Assembly: GCF_900112495.1 (NCBI RefSeq)
Contig: NZ_FOMA01000012.1
Span: 1-57,696, forward strand
From: Bacillus sp. OV322
GTDB lineage: Bacteria > Bacillota > Bacilli > Bacillales > DSM-1321
Reading direction: 5' to 3'
DNA: 57,696 nt
Below the pieces are notes generated by a model. That model worked only from the letters and a program-made list of their open reading frames with translations. It had not been told where the DNA came from and ran no database searches. Each line of letters begins with the position of its first letter. Within the stretch, counting starts at the first letter, position 1. Of this stretch, positions 21,364 through 29,303 are shown in pieces. The position numbers and the translations under genes are program-made.

Positions 21364-22590
21364 TTGGATAAATCTAGCGGAAAGAAACGGCTTCAGCTTG
21401 CTGTGCTTTTGGGATCATTAGGAATTCTGGGTCCTTTTACAATTGATACGTATTTGCCGTCCTTTCCTACAATCGTAAATGATTACCACACGACCCCGTC
21501 ACTCGTTCAAATTAGTTTGACATCCTGTTTATTGGGTCTTGGTTTAGGGCAATTAGTCATCGGTCCATTAAGTGATGTGAACGGACGACGTAAACCTTTG
21601 TTGTTTTTCCTTGGTTTATATATCCTGGCATCCCTGACATGCTCATTTTCACCTAATATCTATTTCCTTATTGGGTCCCGATTTGTACAGGGGTTTGCAG
21701 CCTCAGGCGGAATTGTTATATCAAGGGCCATTGTAAGGGACCTTTATAGCGGGAAGGAATTAACAAAGTTCTTTTCTTTAATCATGCTGGTAGGAAACCT
21801 CGGGCCAATCGTAGCACCGATAGCGGGTGGAGCGATTCTTGCTTTTAAAGGCTGGAACTGGGTTTTTATTGTATTGGCATGTATTGGGGTTATCTTGATC
21901 TTTACCGTTTCATTTAAGTTAAAAGAGACACTTCCTGCTGAAAAGCGTGTACCGAGTAATTTGCCTTATGTATTGGGCAATTTCGGAACATTATTTAAAA
22001 ATAAAGAGTTTATGGGCTATGCATTAACACAGGGGTTTATCACTGCCGGTATTTTTGCCTACGTTTCTGGCATACCGTTTGTCTATCAGAATGTTTACGG
22101 TGTGAGCCCCCAGCAATTTAGTCTTTTGTTTGGGGTCAATGGGCTCGCTTTGATCATTGGAAGCCAGTCAGTTGGCCGCTTTAATGATAGCATTTCAGAA
22201 GGGACTTTCCTGAAAATAGGCCTGACCCTTGCGAATGTATCTGGTTTATGGTTATTGATTGCACTCTTACTGAAAGCACCGCTTATCGGTGTCGCTATCC
22301 CGGTTTTCTTCTTCTTATCATCCATTAGTATAATCGGGACGACATCTTTCACCTTGGCCATTCAGTCACAAGGACATATGGCGGGCAGCGCTTCGGCTTT
22401 ATTAGGGGTATTGCCTTTCGTTATGGGCTCCCTCTCTGCCCCGCTTGTAGGGATTGGCGGAGCGTACACAGGAGTCCCGATGGCCGCCGTCATCTTTGGC
22501 GCCAGCGCCTTGGCTTTCCTTTGCTATTTCATCCTGGTGAGAAAGACCAAAGACCAGAAGACACTTTCCATGGCAAATCGGAAAGCTTGA
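21364..22590 (+). CDS. Bcr/CflA family multidrug efflux MFS transporter
   Basis: A 408-residue inner-membrane drug/proton antiporter with 12 predicted helices. GILGPFTIDTYLPSFPTI in helix 1 and motif A GPLSDVNGRRKPL between helices 2 and 3 are typical of the Bcr/CflA branch of the major facilitator superfamily. The start is TTG 21364, behind AAAGGCGAG. Substrate cannot be read from the sequence. It stands alone, followed by its own terminator. Confidence 0.9.
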   Translation: MDKSSGKKRLQLAVLLGSLGILGPFTIDTYLPSFPTIVNDYHTTPSLVQISLTSCLLGLGLGQLVIGPLSDVNGRRKPLLFFLGLYILASLTCSFSPNIYFLIGSRFVQGFAASGGIVISRAIVRDLYSGKELTKFFSLIMLVGNLGPIVAPIAGGAILAFKGWNWVFIVLACIGVILIFTVSFKLKETLPAEKRVPSNLPYVLGNFGTLFKNKEFMGYALTQGFITAGIFAYVSGIPFVYQNVYGVSPQQFSLLFGVNGLALIIGSQSVGRFNDSISEGTFLKIGLTLANVSGLWLLIALLLKAPLIGVAIPVFFFLSSISIIGTTSFTLAIQSQGHMAGSASALLGVLPFVMGSLSAPLVGIGGAYTGVPMAAVIFGASALAFLCYFILVRKTKDQKTLSMANRKA

Positions 22591-22664
22591 AAACTATGAT
22601 AAGTCTTTAAAAAACGCCTGAAAAATTCATGCATCCTGTTGAATCAGGGGCATGCATGCATACC

Positions 22665-22711
22665 AAAAAGGATAGAAAAGAGCACTTCATTGCTCGTCTA
22701 TCCTTTTTATT
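22665..22711 (+). terminator. terminator after the MFS gene
   Basis: AAAAAGGATAGA ... TCTATCCTTTTT with an inner GAGCA/TGCTC stem. The remaining 22591-22878 interval shows no gene. Confidence 0.85.
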
Positions 22712-22878
22712 TTTACTCATTTTTGCTGCATACATTCCGAACCTCTATGGCAAATTCAGTGAAATTAATCTATTCATTTTGGGGAATTATATAGTGTTTT
22801 ACATAAAATATGGAAAAATGTGCCGTGAAATAATAAGATTGTATTGAAGGTGACAAGAATAGCTTTGGAGGAGGGGAT

Positions 22879-24528
22879 ATGTTGATATATATAATTGGAG
22901 CAGTCGCATTATTTATAATCATTGTTTTCGCGGAGTTTTTGAAAAAAAGGCGAATTAATAGAATTATAGAGGAAGAATGGCAAGGGAAAAAGAAATTCTC
23001 ATTAGATGAACCAATGGATTCTGTTAGTGCATATTGGAAGAATAATTGTAATCAACAGAATGGTGTTGATTTAATTACCTGGCGCGATTTATCAATGGAT
23101 GATGTATATCAGAAGATTAATTATACACAAACCTCCGTTGGTTCTGAATACTTATATAATCAATTACATAATATTCATCTTACAAATCAAGACCGCGATG
23201 AATCATTTTATGAACTCATGCATAAGAACAAAGTTTTACGAACGCGCTTATTATATAATCTAAAAATATTGGGCAAACGTAATCATACAAATTCTTCGTC
23301 TTTTTTTAATAATGATTATAAAAATATAAAAAATATTTGGTTATATATTTTGTTTGGAATCTTACCGATTGCAAGTGTTGGAATCATCTTTTATTCACTG
23401 AAACTCGGAATCTTGATACTAATCTCATCAATCTGTCTGAACATAATTACTTACTATAAAGAAAACCGGAATCTCGACATTAGTTTGTATGAGATCTCGT
23501 ATCTATCAAGTGTTATCCGGACAGGAAAACGTCTTACAAAAATTAAAGATGATTCTTTTAAACCATATGTTATAGAAATTAACAAATCGGTACAGCCTAT
23601 CAAAAAGATTCTGTTTCTAGAAAGAATTATTTCACTTGGAAAAGGTACAGGAGATTTTGAGGGATTATTCGAATATATACGCATTATTTTTTTGCTCGAC
23701 TTCATCTCATATTTTTATATGATTCGTATGATACAGAAACATAGGGATAGATATGAAAAACTCTGGAAAACAATAGGTAAAATTGATTCTGGTATTGCTG
23801 TTGCTTTCTATCGGCATTATATCGATGACTATTGCACACCAGCTTTTCTGAATAGTGAAGAATTAATCTTTAATGAGATGTATCACCCATTAATTAAAAA
23901 TCCTGTAAAAAACTCTTCCCATCTGAATAAATTGACACTGATTACCGGTTCAAATGCCTCTGGCAAATCTACTTATATGAAGGCTGCAGCAATTAATGCA
24001 ATCTTAGCCCAAACCATACATACAGTACATGCCAGCAGCTGGAGTATGAAGCCTGCCTATGTTCTTTCCTCAATGGCGATTCAGGATAATGTCATCGATG
24101 GAGATAGTTACTTCAAAGCAGAAATTAAGTCGTTGAAAAGAATTATTCAAACAGCTGATTCTGGTGTCCCCTGTTTGTCTTTTATTGATGAAATTCTCCG
24201 TGGGACAAATACTGTGGAACGCATTGCCGCTTCAGCATCCATTATGGAATGGCTTAGAAAACATCAGGGTATGACTATGGTTGCTTCACACGACATAGAA
24301 TTAACAAAAATGGCAGTTGGATTTACTAACTACCATTTTCACGAAAGCGTTCAAGAAGATAGTGTATATTTCGACTATAAAATTCATTCTGGACCCTCCA
24401 CAACTAAAAATGCAATTAAGCTGCTTGAACAAATGGAATACCCTACTTCCGTTACAGAATTAGCTTATTCATTAGCTGACAGGTTTGAAGAAAAAGGGGA
24501 GTGGAATGTACCAGTAACAAGTAAATAG
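22879..24528 (+). CDS. membrane-bound MutS-family ATPase
   Basis: A 549-residue protein with an N-terminal membrane helix (2-22) and further hydrophobic segments about 153-193 and 268-285. A C-terminal MutS domain V ATPase follows: Walker A TGSNASGKST (K363) and Walker B LSFIDEILRGTN (D437, E438), then ASHDIELT. The mismatch-recognition and connector domains of canonical MutS are absent; only core/clamp-like helices precede the ATPase. By family these are uncharacterised transmembrane MutS homologues found in Firmicutes, so a role in mismatch repair should not be assumed. The start follows GGAGGAGGGGAT. It is AT-rich relative to its neighbours and may belong to the accessory segment beginning at 20.4 kb. 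Confidence 0.85.
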   Translation: MLIYIIGAVALFIIIVFAEFLKKRRINRIIEEEWQGKKKFSLDEPMDSVSAYWKNNCNQQNGVDLITWRDLSMDDVYQKINYTQTSVGSEYLYNQLHNIHLTNQDRDESFYELMHKNKVLRTRLLYNLKILGKRNHTNSSSFFNNDYKNIKNIWLYILFGILPIASVGIIFYSLKLGILILISSICLNIITYYKENRNLDISLYEISYLSSVIRTGKRLTKIKDDSFKPYVIEINKSVQPIKKILFLERIISLGKGTGDFEGLFEYIRIIFLLDFISYFYMIRMIQKHRDRYEKLWKTIGKIDSGIAVAFYRHYIDDYCTPAFLNSEELIFNEMYHPLIKNPVKNSSHLNKLTLITGSNASGKSTYMKAAAINAILAQTIHTVHASSWSMKPAYVLSSMAIQDNVIDGDSYFKAEIKSLKRIIQTADSGVPCLSFIDEILRGTNTVERIAASASIMEWLRKHQGMTMVASHDIELTKMAVGFTNYHFHESVQEDSVYFDYKIHSGPSTTKNAIKLLEQMEYPTSVTELAYSLADRFEEKGEWNVPVTSK

Positions 24529-24635
24529 CCCAATGAATTAAGTTACAGACTGTCACTTTAGAGTTCCTTATAAAGAAGTTAGAATTTATTAAGTTTAAAG
24601 AATAATAAAAAAGGTCTTTGGTTTTTAGTCCTTAT

Positions 24636-24683
24636 ACAAAAAAAGATCCTATAAAGTAGCTTCCTGCTCCATAGGGTCCTTTC
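24636..24683 (-). terminator. terminator of the ECF transporter gene
   Basis: On the minus strand AAAGGACCCTAT pairs imperfectly with ATAGGATCTTT and is followed by a long T-run. It may also work weakly for the MutS-like gene on the plus strand. Confidence 0.65.
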
Positions 24684-24730
24684 ATAAGTTAATTCATTCC
24701 TCTCATTATGCCCCAAATTTAAGGCGCTGT

Positions 24731-25261
24731 TCAAATCTGTCCGATTCTCTTCTTGAAGCGTCCTGCCAGCGGCACTACAATGATGCCGGCTAGTATGACC
24801 TGAATAATGTTTCCTGGGATGGAGCCGAATGGCTGAATCCAGTTACCGTAAAGGATAACTTCGGCAAAATAGTAGCCCACGATTTTTATTATCAGGGCAG
24901 CGGCTACTGCCAGTGTGTTTACCAGCGATCTTTTGCCTGGCGCCTTCTCAGATATGAGGCCGGCTATAAATCCCATGGCACCTACAATGATAAAGGTGAA
25001 TGGTGCCCATACAGCATAGCCGGAGAAAAGGTCGGATAAGCCCATTCCGAAGGCGCCTGCTATGGCCCCTGTTTTTTTGCCGTAAACCATGGCTGCTATG
25101 AAAAGAGGCACGTTGCCCAAATGGATGAAGCCCCCGTTGCCTATTGTGGGTAGCTTTATTTGGATGAACATGGTAGCTACAAGGGTTAATGCAATAAAAA
25201 GGGCGTTCATGACTAAGGCCCTTGTTTTATCTGTTTGTGTTTGTGGATATGTTGAATTCAC
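24731..25261 (-). CDS. ECF transporter S component
   Basis: A 176-residue integral membrane protein with about five helices. The pattern GGFIHLGNVPLFIAAMVYGK, then FGMGLSDLFSGYAVWAPFTF, is that of the PF07155-type substrate-binding S subunits of energy-coupling-factor vitamin transporters, which use the shared EcfAA'T module encoded elsewhere. The substrate (a vitamin or precursor, for example a pyridoxine or thiamine-precursor type) cannot be assigned. No riboswitch is recognisable in the short upstream region. Confidence 0.8.
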   Translation of the reverse strand: MNSTYPQTQTDKTRALVMNALFIALTLVATMFIQIKLPTIGNGGFIHLGNVPLFIAAMVYGKKTGAIAGAFGMGLSDLFSGYAVWAPFTFIIVGAMGFIAGLISEKAPGKRSLVNTLAVAAALIIKIVGYYFAEVILYGNWIQPFGSIPGNIIQVILAGIIVVPLAGRFKKRIGQI

Positions 25262-25497
25262 CGGATGACCTCTTTCTTTTTTTACATATTATCATACTCC
25301 AAATCAGACCGTTAATAAATATGTCAGAACTATTTATTTGTAACATGTGCAAAGTTGATCACAACCGTTATTGCGAAAAAGTGAAGTGGAAATGTTGATG
25401 AATGAGGTAATCCGAGGGAATTCTAGGATAGTAAAGAATCCGCCCTGTGCCGGTTATAAGCATACTAGTGATTGTAAGCCAGACGCCATACTGGTAT

Positions 25498-25824
25498 CTA
25501 AACCCTTTCAATGGCTATTAAATAGTCTATCGGAATGGAAATGCTGCCGCTTAATAGATCTACGATTATCTCCCTATTTAACATGTCTACATCTGCTACG
25601 ATTCCTATTTTTGTATCAAACAGTCCATCCTTCCAGTATATAGTCCGGACAGGGATGGTAAGGTTCAGGGAATCCATTGCCGTTTGCCCAATCTGCTCCA
25701 TATTCTTTCCGTCTAAAAAGGGCTTCTTTTCTAATTTATTTTCTTCTATTAACTGTCTTAGTAATCGAATATGCTCTGGAAGCATGAGAGAAGTCCATTT
25801 TATATTATCTTTAATCATTTTCAT
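25498..25824 (-). CDS. YolD-like protein
   Basis: A 108-residue protein with the YolD-like family pattern: IKWTSLMLPEHIRLLRQLIE near the N-terminus and TIPVRTIYWKDGLF further on. In Bacillus such genes usually precede a UvrX/YqjW-type Y-family DNA polymerase and are SOS-induced; here no polymerase follows. The start is ATG 25824 behind AAGGAG (25818 is an alternative); an open frame extends upstream to 26025, but that stretch shows no family resemblance and lies over the promoter. Transcription is predicted from a LexA-boxed promoter at 25981-26009, leaving a leader of about 150 nt. Confidence 0.8.
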   Translation of the reverse strand: MKMIKDNIKWTSLMLPEHIRLLRQLIEENKLEKKPFLDGKNMEQIGQTAMDSLNLTIPVRTIYWKDGLFDTKIGIVADVDMLNREIIVDLLSGSISIPIDYLIAIERV

Positions 25825-25980
25825 CTGCTCCTTATCTTTTGTCTCTGTTAACTTGCCTGTTGTTTTCCTTTTAGGACATCCGGCTAGCATTCTCACAGTA
25901 ATGCTCATGATGGGAATTGGCCGTAACACTATCACACCGGAGGGAAATGGATCCACTCCGGTTATATAACCTTTTCTAAA

Positions 25981-26009
25981 AGTATATCCGAACATTTGTT
26001 CTATTTCAA
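25981..26009 (-). promoter_or_regulatory. LexA-controlled (SOS) promoter of the YolD-like gene
   Basis: On the minus strand: TTGAAA (26009-26004), 17-bp spacer, TATACT (25986-25981). The spacer contains AGAACAAATGTTCG (26002-25989), one mismatch from the Bacillus LexA/DinR box CGAAC-N4-GTTCG. LexA bound between the -35 and -10 would block RNA polymerase, so the gene should be induced by DNA damage. Confidence 0.8.
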
Positions 26010-26078
26010 TTAAAATAAAAGTCACTTTTCTCAGAAATTGTGGTTTTTGGGTTCTGTGAGGTGATTACATTGTTAAAT

Positions 26079-26121
26079 CTGGTTGATTGGAGCGAGCATC
26101 CTGAAGCGGAAATCAACCACT
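26079..26121 (-). repeat. interspersed structured repeat, short copy 3
   Basis: On the minus strand TGGTTGATTTCCGCTTCAGG, then ATGCTCGCTCCAATCAACCA. This is the 5' arm of the repeat seen at 6720 and 40050 (GATTTCCGCTCCAGGATGCTCG) closed directly by an AATCAACC arm, so the central 130 bp are missing. The result is a compact hairpin with GGTTGATT/AATCAACC as stem. Confidence 0.7.
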
Positions 26122-26180
26122 TGTTCCATGGCAGCAAATTTTAGATTCGATGAGCGGGTTTTTTGGGGAGTATAGATATC

Positions 26181-26222
26181 AAAAAAAAATAGAGAGGTTC
26201 CCTGAAAAATGGGAACCTCTCT
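26181..26222 (-). terminator. terminator of the glutathione peroxidase gene
   Basis: AGAGAGGTTCCC and GGGAACCTCTCT form a perfect 12-bp stem; on the minus strand a run of nine T follows. Confidence 0.93.
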
Positions 26223-26226
26223 ATTT

Positions 26227-26781
26227 TTATGAATACTTCAAAAGCAATTCAATATCTTCTTCCATATCCATAGGGTCAGTGGTAGGTTCAAATCTTTTGA
26301 CGACTGTTCCTTTTTTGTCAATAAGGAACTTTGTGAAATTCCATTTTATCGAATCGCCATATATATATTCAGGATGCTTTTCATGTAATAAAGGGATCAG
26401 CACCTTTGCCACTGGATGGGATTCATCGAAGCCTTTAAATGGCTGGGAAGAGGCAAGGTAGTGAAAGAGCGGATGGGCGTTTTCATCCCGCACATCGATT
26501 TTTTGGAACATCGGGAAGCTGACGCCGTATCGAAGGGTGCAAAAGAATTGAACCTTTTCATTATCATCCGGTTCCTGGCCGGCAAATTGATTGCAAGGGA
26601 AACCTAAGATCACAAAGTCCTTTTCTTTATAGCGGTCATAAAGACGCTGCAAATCTTCATATTGAAAGGTGAAGCCGCATTGTCCGGCTGTATTGACAAT
26701 GAGAACCACCTTGCCTTTGAATTCTTCTAAACTTATATCCTGCCCGTTCATGGCTGTTGCTGAAAAATCATAAATGCTCAA
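26227..26781 (-). CDS. glutathione peroxidase family protein (BsaA/GpoA type)
   Basis: A 184-residue thiol peroxidase of the glutathione peroxidase family, probably thioredoxin- or bacillithiol-linked in Bacillus, which lacks glutathione. The peroxidatic residue is Cys in NTAGQCGFT (residue 35), with the conserved Gln and Trp in GFPCNQF and KWNFTKF. The Cys in FPCNQF is the likely resolving residue. The start ATG at 26781 follows GGAGG. Monocistronic, with a strong terminator. Confidence 0.93.
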   Translation of the reverse strand: MSIYDFSATAMNGQDISLEEFKGKVVLIVNTAGQCGFTFQYEDLQRLYDRYKEKDFVILGFPCNQFAGQEPDDNEKVQFFCTLRYGVSFPMFQKIDVRDENAHPLFHYLASSQPFKGFDESHPVAKVLIPLLHEKHPEYIYGDSIKWNFTKFLIDKKGTVVKRFEPTTDPMDMEEDIELLLKYS

Positions 26782-26935
26782 TTATTTTTCCTCCAAAATG
26801 TATGTAATATTATACAGTTCATAAGACTTGGTTCCATACTACTACTTACGCGCACACAATAAAACTAATTAACCTTTTCGAATGTGCTAAAGGCTCTTCG
26901 GCTGTCCTGAACTTTTAATGTTCGGGAGGATTCGA

Positions 26936-26941
26936 TATAAT
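26936..26941 (+). promoter_or_regulatory. probable -10 element of the potassium-transporter gene
   Basis: A consensus TATAAT at 26936-26941, 29 bp before the coding sequence. The -35 region (TTTTAA near 26913) is weak. I found no c-di-AMP (ydaO) riboswitch upstream, although such elements often control ktr genes. Confidence 0.45.
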
Positions 26942-26969
26942 ATGTAAAAAAAACGAAATCAGGAGAAAC

Positions 26970-28325
26970 ATGAATAGTCCAATTGAAAATCGATCAAGAC
27001 AGATATCACCGGCACAGGTTATAGTCATTTATTACATTCTGGCAGTGGCGGTGTCGACCGTACTGCTATTGCTGCCTATCACTCTTAAGCCGCATGCTAA
27101 GCTTTCATTTATTGATGCGCTTTTTACGGCAATTAGTGCTGTGAGTGTAACAGGTTTATCCACGGTTAACTTGAGTGAAATCCTTAGTGTGCCTGGAACC
27201 TTCATCTTCGCTGTGATTCTTCAGTTTGGAGGAATCGGCATTATGGCGTTTGGAACGTTTATTTGGCTGATGCTTGGAAAAAAAATCGGCCTAAGAGAGC
27301 GGATGCTTATTATGACCGACCAGAATATTTCTTCCCTGGCAGGGATTGTCCAGCTGGTGAAGAGGCTGCTGATTTTGTTTACGCTCATTGAGCTGGCAGG
27401 GGCAGCGGTGCTTGGAACTTATTATCTAAAATACTTTCCTACCTGGAAGGAATCATTCCTGCAGGGCTTTTTTGCAAGTGTGAGTGCTTTGACAAATGCG
27501 GGATTTGATATAACAGGAGAATCTTTAATACCATTTGCTAAGGACGGGTTTGTTCTTACAGTCACGATGTTTCTGTTAATAATCGGAGCCATTGGCTTTC
27601 CCGTGCTGATGGAGGTGGTTCAGTTCTTTAAAGTGAAAAATCGCAAAAATTTCAGGTTTTCCTTGTTTACCAAGATTACGACGATCACTTTTTTTGGACT
27701 GATTATCATTGCAGCAATAATGATTTTTATATTGGAAAATCATCATTTTTATAAAGATATGTCGTGGGGGGAATCGCTTCTGTATTCTCTCTTCTACTCG
27801 GTTTCTTCCAGGAATGGCGGACTTAATACAATAGATATCCGGGAGTTTTCTGCACCCACCCACTTTTTGCTGAGCATCCTTATGTTCATTGGCGCATCGC
27901 CAAGCAGTGCCGGCGGGGGGATCAGGACGACAACGTTTGCCATTATGCTTTTGAGCATCTATTATTTTGCCAATGGAAACACGACAATCAAGGTATTTAG
28001 AAGAGAAGTGGTCATGGAGGATGTGATAAAGGCGTATATCGTGACGGTGACAGCGACGATATTGTGCAGCTGTGCGGTTATGCTTCTGATGGTCCTTGAG
28101 CCGCGCTTTTCTTTTATGGAGATCGTATTTGAAGTAGCGTCAGCCTTTGGAACAGTAGGTTTCTCGCTGGGCATCACTTCGGATTTGCATACCTTTGGCA
28201 AGATTATCATTATGGTGTTAATGTTTATCGGAAGGATAGGAGTTTTCACCTTTTTATTCTTATTGGGCGGGAAACCGATCAAAAACCATTATCACTATCC
28301 AAAAGAAAGAATTATTATTGGTTAG
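26970..28325 (+). CDS. KtrB/KtrD-type potassium uptake subunit
   Basis: The 451-residue membrane subunit of a Ktr potassium uptake system (TrkH/KtrB superfamily), built of four M1-P-M2 repeats. The selectivity-filter glycines are visible in each pore loop: SVTGLST, LTNAGFD, SRNGGLN and GTVGFSL. The length is close to B. subtilis KtrD (YkrM). The regulatory RCK partner (KtrA/KtrC) is not adjacent, which is the usual situation for ktrD. The start follows AGGAGAAAC. Confidence 0.88.
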   Translation: MNSPIENRSRQISPAQVIVIYYILAVAVSTVLLLLPITLKPHAKLSFIDALFTAISAVSVTGLSTVNLSEILSVPGTFIFAVILQFGGIGIMAFGTFIWLMLGKKIGLRERMLIMTDQNISSLAGIVQLVKRLLILFTLIELAGAAVLGTYYLKYFPTWKESFLQGFFASVSALTNAGFDITGESLIPFAKDGFVLTVTMFLLIIGAIGFPVLMEVVQFFKVKNRKNFRFSLFTKITTITFFGLIIIAAIMIFILENHHFYKDMSWGESLLYSLFYSVSSRNGGLNTIDIREFSAPTHFLLSILMFIGASPSSAGGGIRTTTFAIMLLSIYYFANGNTTIKVFRREVVMEDVIKAYIVTVTATILCSCAVMLLMVLEPRFSFMEIVFEVASAFGTVGFSLGITSDLHTFGKIIIMVLMFIGRIGVFTFLFLLGGKPIKNHYHYPKERIIIG

Positions 28326-28338
28326 ATATTAAATTCTT

Positions 28339-28361
28339 AAGCCTGCAGAAGCAGGCTTTTT
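28339..28361 (+). terminator. terminator after the potassium-transporter gene
   Basis: AAGCCTGC-AGAA-GCAGGCTT followed by T-run. The next 235 bp up to esxA hold no gene. Confidence 0.9.
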
Positions 28362-28598
28362 ACTATGGAACGATCCTGTTTAATTTGCCCAATGCAAAAA
28401 AATATGAAAAATGTGGATTTATTTTTAAAATATGGGTTTAGGTGATTTCGTACTGGGTAAAAAGTCTATTATAAAGAAACTAGAGATTTATAAATTAGTA
28501 AAAATTAACCATTTTATAAAGAATATCACGGTATCGATGGCAAAATTTGTATGGGTAATTTACAATGTAACTAATTAAATTTTAAGGAGGAATTTGTA

Positions 28599-28895
28599 AT
28601 GGGTGCAGGAAATATTCGCGTTACACCAGATGAGTTAATTGATGCTTCGAAGAAATACCAGACGGAAAGCCACGAAATTGATTTAATGATTGGCCGCTTG
28701 GATACTTTGATTGGCCACCTGAACCAAATTTGGGAGGGTGCATCAAGCGACGCGTTTCATGATCAATATGAACAGTTAAAGCCATCCTTCAAGGACATGT
28801 CAAATTTGCTGGAAGATGTTCACCAGCAGTTGGATAAAGCTGCTAATATTATGCGTGATACTGATAATCAGATTGCCAGCCAAATTCGCGGATAA
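28599..28895 (+). CDS. esxA: WXG100 family type VII secretion protein EsxA/YukE
   Basis: A 98-residue helical-hairpin protein, the hallmark secreted substrate of the Firmicutes type VII (Ess/Yuk) system. The turn motif is WEG at residue 45 in NQIWEGASSDAF, between two amphipathic helices. The C-terminal tail (MRDTDNQIASQIRG) could hold the export signal. The start follows a strong AAGGAGGAA. A terminator between this gene and yukD should make its transcript much more abundant than the machinery genes. Confidence 0.95.
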   Translation: MGAGNIRVTPDELIDASKKYQTESHEIDLMIGRLDTLIGHLNQIWEGASSDAFHDQYEQLKPSFKDMSNLLEDVHQQLDKAANIMRDTDNQIASQIRG

Positions 28896-28916
28896 TAGAA
28901 ACATAGTGATTGTAGG

Positions 28917-28955
28917 AAAAGCGCTGCGAATCTATTAAGATTATAGCGCTTTTTC
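28917..28955 (+). terminator. attenuating terminator between esxA and yukD
   Basis: AAAAGCGCT ... AGCGCTTTTT with an inner AATCT/AGATT pairing and a T-run. With no new promoter evident before yukD, read-through past this terminator probably sets the substrate-to-machine ratio. Confidence 0.85.
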
Positions 28956-28999
28956 TCTGTTTAAACACAAAATTCAGGAGCTTTAAACGCACTGCAGGG

Positions 29000-29248
29000 G
29001 TGATTTCAATTTATATCCAGCTTACCGTCGATCTGAAAAATTACAGCGGGGAAGTATTTGATCTTCAGCTATCGAATTATCTTTCTATCAAAAAGGTTAT
29101 AGAAGTTGTCTGGCAGGTGAAAAACCTGTCCCGCCCTCCCCGGGAAGGCTATTGGATCAGGATTCAAAATAAAAAGTTCGTCTGTTCAGGAAACGGGACC
29201 TTGCTTGAGAGCGGCATCACAAGAGGAGACAGGATTGAGATCCTGTAG
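29000..29248 (+). CDS. yukD: ubiquitin-like type VII secretion protein YukD/EsaB
   Basis: An 82-residue ubiquitin-fold protein, cytoplasmic component of the Yuk/Ess secretion system. It opens with a beta strand (ISIYIQLTVDL) and ends with a typical TLLESGITRGDRIEIL. The start is a GTG with only a weak GCAGGG upstream, so low translation is likely. Its place between esxA and essB matches the B. subtilis yuk operon. Confidence 0.9.
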   Translation: MISIYIQLTVDLKNYSGEVFDLQLSNYLSIKKVIEVVWQVKNLSRPPREGYWIRIQNKKFVCSGNGTLLESGITRGDRIEIL

Positions 29249-29303
29249 CCCGAAGGCAGAGTCATAGTCTTAGAATCTCTGGAAAGAGGTAAAGGAGCAG
29301 GAA

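Noticed and set aside
25825..26025. Upstream extension of the YolD-like frame as a DNA polymerase C-terminus
   Set aside because: I considered a fused or truncated UvrX remnant, but the residues show no Y-family motif, and the SOS promoter lies within this stretch.
26790..26969. c-di-AMP riboswitch upstream of the potassium transporter
   Set aside because: The interval is too short and lacks the conserved ydaO core; only a -10 element is convincing.
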